A stretch of 64,000 nt of DNA, taken from positions 18,059,506-18,123,505 of the forward strand of contig CM042091.1 of the NCBI GenBank assembly GCA_023512835.1, written 5' to 3'. The number at the start of each line of letters is the position of its first letter. The stretch's first letter is position 1. The position numbers and the translations under genes are program-made. The notes beneath the pieces are model-generated. The model searched no databases. It saw only the letters and a program-made list of their open reading frames with translations, and was not told where the DNA came from. The stretch comes from Taxillus chinensis. Lineage: Eukaryota > Streptophyta > Magnoliopsida > Santalales > Loranthaceae. Positions 23,473-35,706 of this stretch are shown here, in pieces.

Positions 23473-24674
23473 TTATAGGGATGCTGGTTTATCGTCACTT
23501 AACTTGAGGGATAAGTTGCTCCATGAGAGGAGGATAATGTCCACGCAGGAGAAAAATTCTTTGTATAGTATTTTGGAGATCGGACAACAATTCAAATTGG
23601 TGGGAGTAGTATGACCTATTAAATTATGTTTACCATTATTATTTGTAGTACAGATTTTGAACTACATTTCATCGAAGAGATGCTACTGAACTACAAGTCT
23701 ACAAGCATGTTTTGGTGACTGAGCCAGCTCAATGTGACAGTTTGTAGCACCATTAGAACCCCTCAGGCCGGCCTCAAGTATAGCATTCTTACAGGCTTCT
23801 ATTTTAGTTTTATTCACAATCTTAGTTAGCTGGAGGGAGATTTATTGGGTTCTTATGCTGTTTTCCTTTGGGCACCCTTTATGCCATACATTTGCAATTC
23901 TGAAAATCCTTACAGGTCAGATCTGACTCAATCCAACCTGAAAATTCAGTCCGTCCAAACTTGTTAGTTTGGGTACTTTAGGTCGGATCGGGTTGGGGCA
24001 AGTCAGAGTGGGATAGTATTTTTTAACTTAATTATGTTTAAAATTATCGGATCCGGTTGGGCAAGATCCGAATCCGATCAGATGGCATGTCGTAATGAGA
24101 CAAATCGGGGCTGTGAATTTCCATCCCTATCACCAATTGCATACAAAAAGATCGTATTTAATATATGAGATATAATAACTTCTGGTGACATGATAGTGAG
24201 ATAGAGGATTATAAAAACATTTAATACATATTATAAAATGTCTGGTTGAAATACCCAAGAGGTATGGGTTAATATAACTATAAACAAGTGTCCCAAGAAA
24301 TGTATTACATCCCTGGTTGAAGCTCTATATAAATTAAGAGAACACAAATTGGAAAGTCTACAAAACACTACACTATCAAAAAGAAACATGTACAATTAAC
24401 TTCAACTCCTTTTTGAATATGTAAAGAAGAATTATTGAGAATTGAAAAGGCACAAAAACAAACGTAAAAAAATCAAGATATCTTCTAAGACAGCTAGCAA
24501 ACAAGAATGAAAAAAACCTACACTAGCAATAGCCACCTTTGAATTTATGGTTTGGCCTAGGCTGGGATTGTTCTTTCTTTCATTCTTTTTATTTTTGGCA
24601 TGGGTAATTTTATTAGAACTTATGACAGGTTAGGTTAGCATTTTCATATTCTACTTATTTTTATGATTAGAAAC

Positions 24675-24731
<57 letters not shown>

Positions 24732-25099
24732 TGCACACATATAATGATACTCGTGTATCGTTGCTTAATTAGGTGATAGTTTACATTTGGGTATGTATCC
24801 TTAGTTTATTTCTTTTTTCCTATTTGCTCAAAATATTACAAAACACAAAAACAAAAGAAAAGAATAGTAGAGATAATAGTAAAAGACAACCAAAGGATTT
24901 TTTTTCCCCATTTTTCCAAATAATAAGTGAAGCCAAGCACATAATAAAATTAACTACAATCTAGTAGAGTTTATTCTTCCTTGAACGAATCACTTTTTTG
25001 CAAGCAAAGATTTTTCTATCTTATTTTCAAATGCATTAAGAATGAAGAGAGACATGTAACTAAAAAATTGGAATCACTTTGCCCTTCTTAGACTTGACA
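23473..25099 (+). other. 3' flank of the GAUT10-like gene, no gene seen
   Basis: The stretch should contain the 3' UTR, but the polyadenylation site was not identified. A degenerate GC-rich 'gggtcgg'-type repeat lies at about 23,905-24,130, related in composition to the MITE-like repeats at 25,108 and 61,765. The remainder is AT-rich. Confidence 0.5.
24674..24740. repeat. (AT)n-(AC)n microsatellite
   Basis: An uninterrupted AT dinucleotide run passes directly into an AC run. Confidence 0.95.
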
Positions 25100-25107
25100 G
25101 CTGTCAC

Positions 25108-25277
25108 TAGGCATGGTAACAGGTTAGGTTGGCTTCGGATACTGGCCGACTCAAACACGAGCCGAAATTGCATAGCCCACCCTAAACCCGACCCGCCCTG
25201 CCAATTTGGGCACTTCAGGTCGGGGCAAATCGGATCGAGGCAGCCTAGGTTGAGGTAGGGTAAAATTGTCACCCCTA
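25108..25277. mobile_element. Non-autonomous hAT-type MITE (170 bp)
   Basis: Ends TAGGCATGGTAACA and TGTCACCCCTA form imperfect terminal inverted repeats. The element is flanked by a perfect 8-bp direct duplication GCTGTCAC (25,100-25,107 and 25,278-25,285), the size made by hAT transposases. The interior is rich in 'acccgaccc/gggtcggg' motifs. It cannot encode a transposase. Confidence 0.82.
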
Positions 25278-25289
25278 GCTGTCACCCCA

Positions 25290-27600
25290 AAACATGTAAA
25301 AACTATTCATGCTTTTGTGTTGTCAAAGTAATCCCACTAGCAAGATAGTCTTCCATTATCTACTTACAAGTTGAAATTTCACCATTTCTTGAATCTTCCC
25401 TTCCTCTCCTACTTTCTTACCTAGTGGTTTTGGCACGATTCCACATTTTATGGAAATGGAATTTCAATACAACCTAAATTACATGTGAATATCTTGATTA
25501 GAATCCAACAATAAGCCAATTAAATCTTACTTAATTTACTTATAAAACTGGGGATACATCCTCCAAGGAGGATAACAAAAATTCTCAATTTAACTAGAAA
25601 GGAATCTTAATAAATTTGATTTATTAAATAATTTATAGCCAACATGGTTTTATTAAAAGCAAGAAGCCACCATTCCAATTTAAACCATGCTGTCAATCCT
25701 AAGCCCATATTCATACAACCATTTTGGTGTGTGGCTCCAAGGCTGATTAAACATGTATATCATCATGCGACCGCAGTTGTGAACAATAACTTCAATCATC
25801 ACTCTGCCATCGGTACCCTAGGTTCGCTAATCTCGTTGTTGGAGTTAATATTGAAGAGGTACGTGGAAGAAGTTGGGGGATCCAACTTGGGGCTGCTAAT
25901 CTAGAAAGAGCTAACCATCACTGACATCAATCCCACACATTTTCGTCTCTCTATCCCTCATGCCAAGATGAAGGCCCCTAGTTTCCTAACCCTAAAAGAG
26001 AAGGCTATTCCTCAAACTTTGTAATCATTGTACCAAAGCTCTTCTATCCATTCTCGTGACGTTGCTGCAGCCTAACCTAGAGCCTATTGCCATCAACTTC
26101 AAGAAGTGGGACATGAGGACGGAGTCCAGCGAGATCAACTCCTCGTACGTGTTGGTCACCGCCTAGAACAAAGTGGTGGAAACCAATTGCCTCGAGGAAG
26201 GACACTTCATTTAGCTTTGGTCCTTCATTTTGTTTTCTTCCCTTTTCCTAACAATTTCAATTTCCTATTTTGTAGGTTGTCCTTTTCTAATAGTTTCTTG
26301 TTTTTTTTAATAGTTTCCTGTTTTATATGTTTCATTTTTATAACAATTTTCACTTTTGTTTTATTTCCTTTTTTCTTTAATTTCCATTTTCTTTTTTACT
26401 TTTCTTTTTTAAATGTTTTTTTTTCAAAAATTTCAAAAAAAAAAACTTTTTCTGTTTTGGTTTTATTTTTTGTAGGTTTCTAGAAAAAGAACTTGAACTA
26501 TCAAGGGTTTGGTGAACAAAACATGTCTACTCTATGGTGGGGAGAACATATGGAGGCACCCCAATCCCAACAGTCCTTTCTTTGCTAACTTGAATGTCTA
26601 TGATGTTATAACAAATACACTCAAGTTAGGAAGCAACTCAACCAGTACCAATGGTAATTTATCCATATCGACCATATTAATAGCAAACTCCCATTGCACA
26701 AACTTCTTACCATGAGTGTGAGGACCATCTGAATTTAAACTATCTATAAAACCTCAACACTAGTATGAAGAGTAGTCATATCAGCAGTAACAAGCAACTC
26801 TTTATGTTGATGTCCTTATCTAGCAACTTTGAGAGCAACAAAGACTTGCTGTTATTCAACACCAATTAGGGATACAAAGTTGAGAGATGCAAGAGATACA
26901 ACTTGACTACACCAAATGAAGGCCACCTTCCTTGAGCTCAAAATTTTGAATGAAGAGGAGGGAGCCTTTGATAAAGCTACACCAATGGAGCATCATGAAG
27001 AAGCTTTGCCACCAACCCCACCCACTACTTCTCACATGGAGTGGCTGGAGGGCAAGATGGAGCCATCACTCGAGTTTCTTTCTTATATTTTAGGGAATAA
27101 TTGCCGCATTCTAGTGTCCACTGCCACATTCATAGCATTTGAAGAGGAAGAATAAGCATATTTGGATTTTTTTGAGAGAAGATGTCGTAACTAATTACTA
27201 TAGAGTTCAAGCATACAATTGAGTCTCCTTCCTATGAATTCTTGGAGGATAGTTATCCACCTCTTATTACTATTGTTGTCTCTTTGCCACATGTAAAAGA
27301 TGACACAATATTTCCTTGGTCACAAGAGCATGAAGGCACTAAAAGAGAAGTTTGTCATAAGCCTCTTTCAAATAAAATTAAACTAGTATAGTATAGAATT
27401 AACCTAGGTTATTCACTAACTATAGAACTTATAGATTTTAATTCAACTTATTCTACAAGAAAAAAAATAAAGAAAAGCTAAGTTAGAGATTTAGAGGGAT
27501 TTTGTTTGCAAAATTAAAATAAAACTAATTAACTATTTATCATGCAATTAACTACGACACAATCGATTCAGCCATTCCACTTCAATTAATTATTTATTAT
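25290..27600. other. Degenerate sequence, no supported gene
   Basis: AT-rich DNA with scattered short frames, none resembling a known protein. The stretch at about 26,500-27,150 has the look of very old retroelement coding sequence but I cannot assign it. Confidence 0.45.
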
Positions 27601-28104
27601 TATCTTATAAAATAAATAGATTTAATTCACTCATACTTCCAATATCTCGAGTTTCACATCCGTAGCATTTAAGAAGAGGTATTTTTCGAGAAGATCATAA
27701 ATGCAGCTCAGTACCCGGAATGTCCAGCTCCAAGAAAGTCTATCAGGGAATGCCTATAAATACACAGTCTTGTATATTTATAATGTGTGCTTTTGGAAAA
27801 CACGTGCTTGTTCTTTGAATTTGTAATACTTAATAGCGTGTGTGTAATATATAAGTTTCAAAGTGCTACTGTAAGCTAAAGAGAGATACATTCTTTCAGT
27901 AGATACAAAGCTTGTCTAAATAGCTTAATCTGTTATACATTTTTTTTTGTAATTATCGTTTAATAATAATACAAAATATTTTCACTATTTAATTGTCTTC
28001 CGCATTGATTTATTCTCTCGATCAGAACTAGTATTGCACCAAGAGAAGAGAAGAATTTTTAAAGAGCCTATTCACTCCCTCTAGGCTCTCTAGGACTAAC
28101 AAGT
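27600..28104 (+). mobile_element. Copia-1 5' LTR (3' part) with primer binding site
   Basis: A TATA-like 'cctataaatac' lies near 27,752 and the sequence ends 'ggactaaca' near 28,100. It is followed by 'agtggtatcaaagc' (28,101-28,115), a near match to the common tRNA-Met primer binding site. The 'ttcactccctctaggctctc' just before the end is typical of SIRE-like copia LTRs. The left edge is not resolved. Confidence 0.6.
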
Positions 28105-28163
28105 GGTATCAAAGCAAGTTCTACCTGCTCAAGTAGAGATCCCTCGCTCTCTCTTACTCGTCA

Positions 28164-30127
28164 ATGGCAGAAGAAAGTAGCATACTATTCAACACTTACA
28201 CCAACACTGGTGTGCTGCCGGAGCCCATCAACAACTGTAGCAACAATGAGCATACTAATCCGAGCTCAAATACTCAATCCACTGCTCCTCACCTCAGAAG
28301 CACCTCTTTCACTCTGAATAAACCTCCCAAATTCACACCTGAACTCATCAATGAGGAAAGAGCCTAGTAGTTTGCAAATAAAAAGGCTTTGGATACATTA
28401 TGTCCTCTTTGGACTCAGAAGCATTTGTGGACGTCTAGGGCTGCACGAATGCGAAAGTCGTCTGGGATAAACTGACAATCCTTTATGAAGGAAATCAGTC
28501 CCAGATGCAGAACATCATTTGTGCTCTTAGCAGGACATTGAGAGGTTCATGCATAAACCTGGCAAATCCCTCGAAAGCATCTATAGAAGATTTGGCAAGC
28601 TCATACTTGATCTGAAAACTGTCAACGAACTTTATACTAACTTTCAAATCAACAATAAGTTTTTCCGCTACTAGTCGAATCACTACTATTCCAAGAAACT
28701 CCAGATGTAGGCCACAGAGAATTAGATGTATGCTCTCCTAGAGGAAATCTACAGAGAGCTACAGACTCATAAGGTCAGGTTTAAATACTTTGATCGAGAT
28801 AAGAAAATAGCTCGGAAAGAAAAGGGGGTTGCTTTTAAAGCTATAGAATGTCCGAGCATACAACACAAGGATGATACGGAAGGCTCAGAAAACTCTAACT
28901 CCGACTCAGAGGAGATAACCCTTCTTCTCAAATCCTTTGAAAGGATTCTAAGGAAGAGAAGAAAGGGACACAAGGGAGGATCCTCCTCATTCTCTAGAAG
29001 GATGGAATGACCGGAGTCTACATCCCTAGAATGTTTCAACTATGGCAAACCAGGTCACTATGCCAAGGACTACAAATCAAAATCTAAGACAGCAGACAAA
29101 GGTGACAAAGACAAATTCTAACGCTCCACCTCCAATAGTTCCAAGACTAAAAGGAAGACGTTTGTCTCCAAATATGATAGCGGAATAAAAGAAGAGGAGG
29201 AATCCTCTGATGACGAGCCAACTAGAAAGGTGAATGTCTGCTTTAAGGCAAATACTAAGGTACTTTCTATCTTTAAGCTTTTGAGTAAAATAGAATCTCT
29301 TACTATTGAACGTGATCATGAAAAGAATGAGAGATTAATAATTACTTAAATGTATAAAGACATGAGTGGATAGGCTAAATGTCTTGAACTAACCATTTCC
29401 AATCTAGAAAAGGACTTAGCCAATCTTAGGAGTAAAAATGTTTGGTATTATGATCTTAGAGCTGAAAACTACTTACTCAATACTAATTTGAATGACCTAA
29501 CTATAAATCTAAAGAGATTCGAGAATGAACTCGAAAAGGAAAATGAAGTAAATCATAGGTGGCTAAATCAAGGGAAATAACGTTTACATTTAGAACTGAT
29601 CTGAATGATACTCAAGTCAAACTTGGCTTAAGCTCTAAAAAGTCAACCTCCACACATATTACTGAATGGCCATCAAACTTCACTCCCAAACTGACGAGCT
29701 TGTATCAAGTGAGCACATCTAAACCATTGGATGGATTTGTTTCAGGTGGCACAATAGTGTATGATTGTGGAGTTGAGGCTGTTATTGCGCTCCCTAAAGT
29801 AGTAGCACCCATTCCTAATAATGAAGGGGAGACTGCTGCAGTTACAACTGAAACTATAGCACCCAGAAAAAAAGGAAAGACTAATGCTGAAGCATCTAGG
29901 GCTAAGAGCTCGTCACCTAATCACAAAGGAATAGGCCATATGGAACATAGTAGCAAACATGTAATAACAAAGAAATCTATATCTCTTATTCTCGCTCCAC
30001 ACTATAGTGTATGCTCAATATGTAGAGAAATAGGCCATTACCACTATGAGTGCTTGATTTTGTATGATGACTGGATATGTAATTAAGCTCACACCAATAA
30101 TAAAAAATCAGTTGATTAAAAGGATTC
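28164..30127 (+). pseudogene. Copia-1 gag, broken
   Basis: Copia-type gag beginning MAEESSILFNTYTNTG at 28,164. It continues through several stops to a long acidic/Lys-rich segment (28,726-29,007) and a zinc knuckle CFNYGKPGHYAKDY at about 29,034-29,075. The first CCHC Cys is intact, the second is Tyr, and the last Cys is Tyr, so the knuckle is lost. A further Lys/Ser-rich region runs to 30,127, where Ogre-2 inserted. The remainder of copia-1 resumes at 49,203. It is the host of Ogre-2 and older than it. Confidence 0.75.
29858..30127 (+). repeat. Copia-1 flank, duplicated at 45,279-45,548
   Basis: These 270 bp immediately outside the Ogre-2 5' LTR recur inside Ogre-2 immediately before its 3' LTR. 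The copies align without gaps (constant offset 15,421) with about 7 mismatches by eye. Confidence 0.93.
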
Positions 30128-32064
30128 TGTTGGACCCTAATTTGTCCGAGTTGGACATATTTTATCAAATTCAATTTTCTTCGAGGCCGCCTCGATCTGT
30201 TGAAATTTTGCAGAACGATGGAGTCGTGATCGTCAAGGCGCAAATGCCCAATTTTTAAGACAATTATTCGAACGGCCTCCAAATGCCAAAGAATTAGTCA
30301 TGGGCAATAAAAAAAATCCAATTTGAGGATCAATGCAATCGACCGCGCTCAATTCTGAGGTCAAACGAAGAAGATATAGTCAAAACAGCGTTCGGGCCAC
30401 TAGCAATGGTCGAAACGGTAATTGACTTTTCAAACGGTACTCCGAATCAGGTCACAAACCTCATAATTTCATTCTACTTGTCGTTCTGAGAATTTTGACA
30501 TATATATTGTATATATTTGCTCCCGGGGCTTTTTTCATTAAAAATCAAAATAAATACGTTTTTCGGTAACAAATAATCTCAGTACATGCTTGCCGTAAAA
30601 ATGAGATCTTTTTCAAATAAAATTGATACGGGGTCGCTCGTCCTGACGCCCCGAGTCCAAAAACAATTTTTTCAAGATGTTTTGAAGTCTGGGCCGTCCT
30701 ACCGATCCCGAAAACCGAAAGACGTCAGTTAAAAACCAAAAACAATAATTTTCTGCTTTTTATTTTCTTTTCCTGCCCGCCCTAGGCCAGATGTTGACCT
30801 CTTATTGGCTGAAAGAAATAAAACCCAAAAAAAAACCAAAATAACAAAAATCAAATGAAAACAAAATAAAAATAATAATAACAAAAGCAAAAACAAAAAA
30901 ATGCCAGCCATAATCGCACTCGACCTTATCGCTCCACCCACTCTCTTGTCTTCTTCTTCCTCTCTCCCTCCTCGTCGCTGTCGTCTTCCCCAAATCCACG
31001 CCCCTGCCGCCGTGATCCCGGAGGACCACCGGACCACCCCGCGCCCACCGGATCTAGCTCACCACGCGCCCATCCTTCCGACGCATCACCCAACCATGGT
31101 TCAACCATGGGTTTCCTTCCCCTCTCTCGGCCTTAACCCCTCATCCAGCAGCGTTAACCCATGGCCGATTCAACGGCGCCTCCTTTCAAACCCTAATCGC
31201 CTCGCCTATAAAACCCCTCTCTTCTTCCTCTCTACTTCCTCTAGCTGGCCGAACGAAAAAAACCAAAACACATCACCTTCTTCATCTTCTCTCACCTCCT
31301 CCAAAACCAAAAACACCTCACCCAAAACCACCCTTCCTCTGGCCGGAATTCACCGCCGGCCATCGACCCTTCCTCATATCACTTCTCCAATCGAAGGCCC
31401 AGCTCTTTTCCCTAACCTACATCACCAAAAACTGTAATCTGCGACTTCCATATCCTAAGCCTTTTCCTTTTTCCACAACACCGAAACCAGACGCCTATCC
31501 TCCCCCTTTGCCGGCACACCACTTGCTGGTCACCATGGAGTTGGACTCGATCGACGCTGTGTTGGTGCATCCGTCCGCCATTTGACCCACGGCCACCAGG
31601 AGAGAGGTGGAGGATCCTCGAGACCATTCTACTACATCACGATAGTCAAACGGAGGCACCAAGGAGGCAACACGGGAAAACCAGAAGGCGCTGAGGACAC
31701 CTAGGAGGCACCAAGGGCAGTCCATTCGTCGTTCCGTCGCTCGGTTTACAGCTAGTGCAGAGGGCTCCTGTTCGTGCGCAAGGAAACGGGAATCGCCTAT
31801 ATCCTCGGTAATGTCCCTTTTCTGATAAATTGTATGAATTTTTGTATGTGGTTTGAGCTGGTAACCCGTTCGTTGTATATGTTATTCATTGTTTTGGTGC
31901 TATGGCTGTGAATCCGAGTCTGTTTGTATTGTTGGAGTGTCCATGCACTTCTTTACACATTTTCTACTACCCTTTTTGTGATAGCGTTTTGATTCTGTTC
32001 GTGGGGTTCGCGTGTTTTAATCTGATGAATATTGTTTATGTTGTTTGGGCGTGGCTAAAGCCAT
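30128..32064 (+). mobile_element. Ogre-2 5' LTR, first part
   Basis: Matches 45,549-47,470 of the 3' LTR, including the TATA-like 'cctataaaac' (31,203-31,212), and stops abruptly after 'gctaaagccat'. Compared with the 3' LTR it keeps about 36 bp near 31,335-31,375 that the 3' copy lost between short direct repeats 'cccttcctc'. Confidence 0.88.
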
Positions 32065-33035
32065 ATGTGGAGTTCACCTGAAGCAACAAGATCGGCGAAA
32101 GTGCTAGAAACATGACCGATCAGCTTTTCATAATATACGCCCTTCTACAGCAGTTTCCCTCCACCTTCTTGCATAGTCCTTGAAATTTTCATTAGGGCCT
32201 TTCTCCAAAGACTGTAATGTCAAACAGTCCAAGGCTAGTTTAGTGACATGTTTATATTGTGCCAGGAATGCGGTAGTCAAATCCTTCCATGTTTTGATAC
32301 GTCCTCCATCCAGCTGAAAATACCAACGTAAGGGTGCTCCCGTTGGACTCTCCTAGAAGCAGTGCATAAGAAGTCTATCATCGCTGGTGTATGCAGCCAT
32401 TTTTGACAATACATCGCCAAGTGGGTCCTGGGACAGCGTGTGCCATTGAACCTCTCAAATTCAGGGATCTTAAACTTATGGGGTAAAAAAGCACTACGGA
32501 CTCGGCACAGCTCATAAGGATTAATCACGCCATAGATTTCGGCGCCCTCAACGGCCTTTAATCGTTCATCAATCCTCCTTAGTGCAGGTGACTCAGCTTC
32601 TACTTTGTATGCCGGAGAGCCTACCACTTCTGTAGGAACTCCCATTGCTGGTGAAGTGTATTGGCCTGGATTGGGCATGCCCAAATGCTCGGGAACGACA
32701 TTGTGTGTCACAGGCTGTGTGGGAGGTGGAGGCTGTGTCACTTCTAGCCTAGGCTGTGGGTTTGCTTCCCTTGGAGCTCCTTCGACCAATCTAGCCATCA
32801 TTTCTGCCATACGGTTTATCTGTTCTTGCAGGTTCTGAAGTGTATCACTCATGCCTTGGTGACTTTGCTCTAGCCCCATCAGTTTATTTTCATTCTCGTC
32901 GGCCATCGAATGGGACGTGTGCTTGTGTCTGGACCGAAGGTTGTAAGTGTGCCCAATTCTGGAAGAAGACACTATTTCTGCTGAAAGAAACACGAAGGGT
33001 GAGCATTTTTTTAGTTTTGTTTTCACTTTTTGCAT
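32065..33035 (-). pseudogene. Ogre-2 gag, N-terminal part (inverted)
   Basis: Reads from 33,035 leftwards. A Met/Gln-rich helix starts at MADENENKLMGLEQ (about 32,906), followed by a Pro-rich linker and the beginning of the gag domain (KFKIPEFERFNGTRCPRTHL). The frame stops near 32,277; the gag domain continues out of frame to the inversion breakpoint at 32,065. The rest of gag is on the plus strand from 37,314, so the gene is split in opposite orientations and cannot be expressed as one protein. Confidence 0.82.
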
Positions 33036-33639
33036 GAATGCATGAGATGCGTGAATGGATACGAGTGAACGGGTTTAATAAACTTCATTTTATTAATAAA
33101 AGGAAAAAGATTACATGCATAAATGCCGTGCAACCTTCTAACAACTACAATAACAGAAACTACATGGCTCTAAGGCAATTATTCAGTCATCTCAAAGATG
33201 GTAACATGGTCTTCAAGCGCGATGCCTCCTCCTCTGCGGCAGTCTTTCTTCGACATCCTCCCTTTGCTGCAACACGGTCTCCAGTTGCTTGTCCCTCAAC
33301 TGCAACCTTTGAGTAGCTCTCTCCAAAGCGACTTCCAGTCTGTGGACTTGCTGCCTCAGCTCCTGGTTCTCTTGCAAGAGGGTCCTCATGATCAAACCCT
33401 GCTGTGGCTCATGCTATGCTCTCCAAGGAATGTAAGCTGGAAAGATACCAGATTTTGAGTTATTAGGCTGAATCTTGCGAGGTATGGACCACGCTCGATG
33501 CAACTACATCCCCTTCTCTTCTAGCATGGTACGACCATAAGTGAAGTCACAGTCCTCCATCCCATACAATACCGGAACAACCTGACTGTCTCCTAGCTGT
33601 CTTCCACACTGCAGTGGTGCATAAGCAGTAGCTCCCCAG

Positions 33640-34024
33640 TGTCACGTCCCGAACAGCGAGGTGCTGGCGGGCGTCTCCCAAGTGGCGCAGGTGCGCGCTA
33701 CTTGCGGAGGGGCAGAGCGGAAAGCGTAGCTGGTGCGGACGGGATAGGCTCCACGGCAGTTCGTGTGGGAGATCGATGGAGCCCCTTCGGAGTTCAGACG
33801 TACCGACCCGGTTAAATGCGGGGAGTACACCGCTAGTCTCGGACTTGACGTTGAAGAGGGGACTTGGCCATCCCTACACAAACTGGTCGGGAACTGGAGC
33901 CGTTCTCCCGATGAGCCCAAGCAGGGCGAAACCGGTCTACGTGTGCCCCGATCGGTATGGCTTACTCGGCGCATCCACCGGGGTGACCGAGTGCCGCACG
34001 GGTGAAAACCCCGACCCCGTGACA
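33640..34024 (+). repeat. TRIM-1 5' LTR
   Basis: 385 bp, TGTCACG to CGTGACA; very similar to 34,312-34,692 apart from small indels. Confidence 0.92.
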
Positions 34025-34311
34025 AAGTGGTATCGAGCGGTTGCGGCCCGTATCCACATGCTCGCCGAAGTACTCTCGCGAGAGATATGCGTGGTCCCCG
34101 ATCCCAAGTTGGGAGGGAGCCCCTAACGGATGGGGGTCGACCAAGAGGAGGTCTTGCACGCATCGCGTCCACCAACGTCGGCCGCCGAGCCATGGTGGAG
34201 TTCCCGAGGATGGGACGAGCTGCGGTCGAGAGGAGCGCGTCACCAAACGATCTTGGTTCCTCCAAACTGGCCGACGCAACGAGGACGTTGCGAAATCAAG
34301 TGGGGGGAGGA

Positions 34312-34692
34312 TGTCACGTCCCCGAACAGCGAGGTGTGGCGGGCGTCTCCCAAGTGGCGCAGTGGCGCTACTTGCGGAGGGGGGAGCGGAAAGCGTAGGC
34401 CGGTGCGGACGGGATAGGCTCCACGGCGGTTCGTGCGGGAGATCGATGGAGCCCCTTCGGAGTTCGGACGTACCGACCCGGTTAAATGCGGGGAGTACGC
34501 CGCTAGTCTCGGACTTGACGTTGAAGAGGGGACTTGGCTATCCCTAACAACCGGTCGGGAACCGGAGCCGTTCTCTGATGAGCCCAAGGCAGGGCGAAAC
34601 CAGTCTACGTGTGCCCCGATCGGTATGGCTTACTCGGCGCATCCACCAGGGTGACCGAGTGCCGCACGGGTGAAAACCCTGACCCCGTGACA
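34312..34692 (+). repeat. TRIM-1 3' LTR
   Basis: 381 bp, same ends as the 5' LTR; preceded by the polypurine tract. Confidence 0.92.
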
Positions 34693-35706
34693 CCAGGGGC
34701 CTAGCAAAGGAACCCAGTTGTACTCACCATAACTGTATGTCATAGAGTACCTTGGCATCCAGGGAGCAATCCAGACGATGTCTTCTTCCTTTAAGTCCTG
34801 CAGCTTTTTCTTCCAGTCTTCCACTCCTTTGGGCAGAATCCACTTACTGAGCAGGATGTCCAATAGTGTGGTATAAGGTAACTGGTATACCGGTGTGAAG
34901 TTGGGGACAGCACAGGGGAGGTGTCCCTTCAGCCAAGTGCAGAAAAGTGGTAAGTAGCCAGTGAACTGTCCAGAACCACGAGTTGTCAGATCGGAAAGGG
35001 AACAGATGGTTTCTACTAAGATAGCTGGGGTGGGATCACAACCTTGCACCACTTGTCGCACCAAGTCAATAACTGCCATGTCTACATATGTCGAGATGCG
35101 CGGAAAAATGACTAACCCGTAGATGGCTAGAGTCAAAAGCCGGTGAAATCCTGTTTATGTAGTAGTCGACATAACCTCTTGGATAGTTTCCCATGATAGC
35201 TGCTCTCGCCCCTTGCGGTTTACCAGAAAAGGTGCTCTCGAAATGGGGACCTCCATGATTTCAGTAAAAGCTCTCCGTCCTGCCCTTCTTGGATCAGGTA
35301 AGTAAACATTCCTTCGGTGATCTTCTGGTATGTCAAGCAGTCTTCTATATTCTTCTACAGTAGGAACAAGGTCAATACCGTTGAAGTCGAAGCATCTACA
35401 CCTTTGCTCCCAAAAGTGAAGTGCAGCTTGAAGCATGTCTCTATCAACTGGTAGGTTGGTTAAAAGCAGTCGATCACCAAATTGTCGAGCGTAAGCAATC
35501 TTTCTTTCATCCGTCCACTGACTCCATTTGGCTCGTAACTCATTAGTGAAGTCTCGTGAAAATTCTATTGTGACTCGGTCTGCCTTGTGCAACTCTCCGG
35601 GTGGAAAGTCTCCTAGACGGCGTTGGATTTCGCTGGATGCTTGAGCCACCTCAGTAGCAGTCTCCTTCTCCCATATCCCCTCTAAGAGATGACTAAATGT
35701 TGCCAT

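Larger units (their letters stand above)
33640..34692 (+). mobile_element. TRIM-1: terminal-repeat retrotransposon in miniature
   Basis: LTRs at 33,640-34,024 and 34,312-34,692 both begin TGTCACGTCC and end CCCCGTGACA. The 287-bp interior starts 'aagtggtatcgagc', close to the tRNA-Met primer binding site, and ends with the polypurine 'agtggggggagg'. A perfect 4-bp target duplication CCAG flanks the element (33,636-33,639 and 34,693-34,696), and the empty site is seen in Ogre-1 near 2,113. It has no coding capacity, so it depends on proteins from another element. The GC-rich, CpG-rich sequence contrasts with its host. Confidence 0.92.
33213..35706 (-). pseudogene. Ogre-2 ORF1 (DUF7745-like), interrupted by TRIM-1
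   Basis: Starts MATFSHLLEGIWEKE at 35,706 and shows 'VPTVEEYRRLLDIPEDH' near 35,330-35,380, a WIPLF-rich region to 34,693, then TRIM-1. It resumes at 33,635 and ends as a coiled coil (LLQENQELRQQVHRLEVALE, 33,320-33,380; stop at 33,213). It lacks two of the stops in the Ogre-1 copy. A frame break lies near 35,150 between the two long segments. It is the better-preserved guide to the ORF1 product, about 480 residues without the insertion. Function unknown. Confidence 0.8.

Noticed and set aside
26106..27155. Possible genes in open frames of 60-125 codons
   Set aside because: No domain, no splice structure and T-rich composition; not supportable.
30901..31437. 178-codon Ser/Pro-rich open frame in the Ogre LTR, partly kept at 46,373-46,849
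   Set aside because: It spans the LTR TATA box, has no recognisable domain, and the Ogre-1 LTR does not keep it intact. Low-complexity CT/CA-rich sequence explains it.
33640..34692. Many long overlapping open frames on both strands of the TRIM
   Set aside because: High GC lowers stop frequency in all frames; the frames run through LTRs and are not shared in register with TRIM-2.
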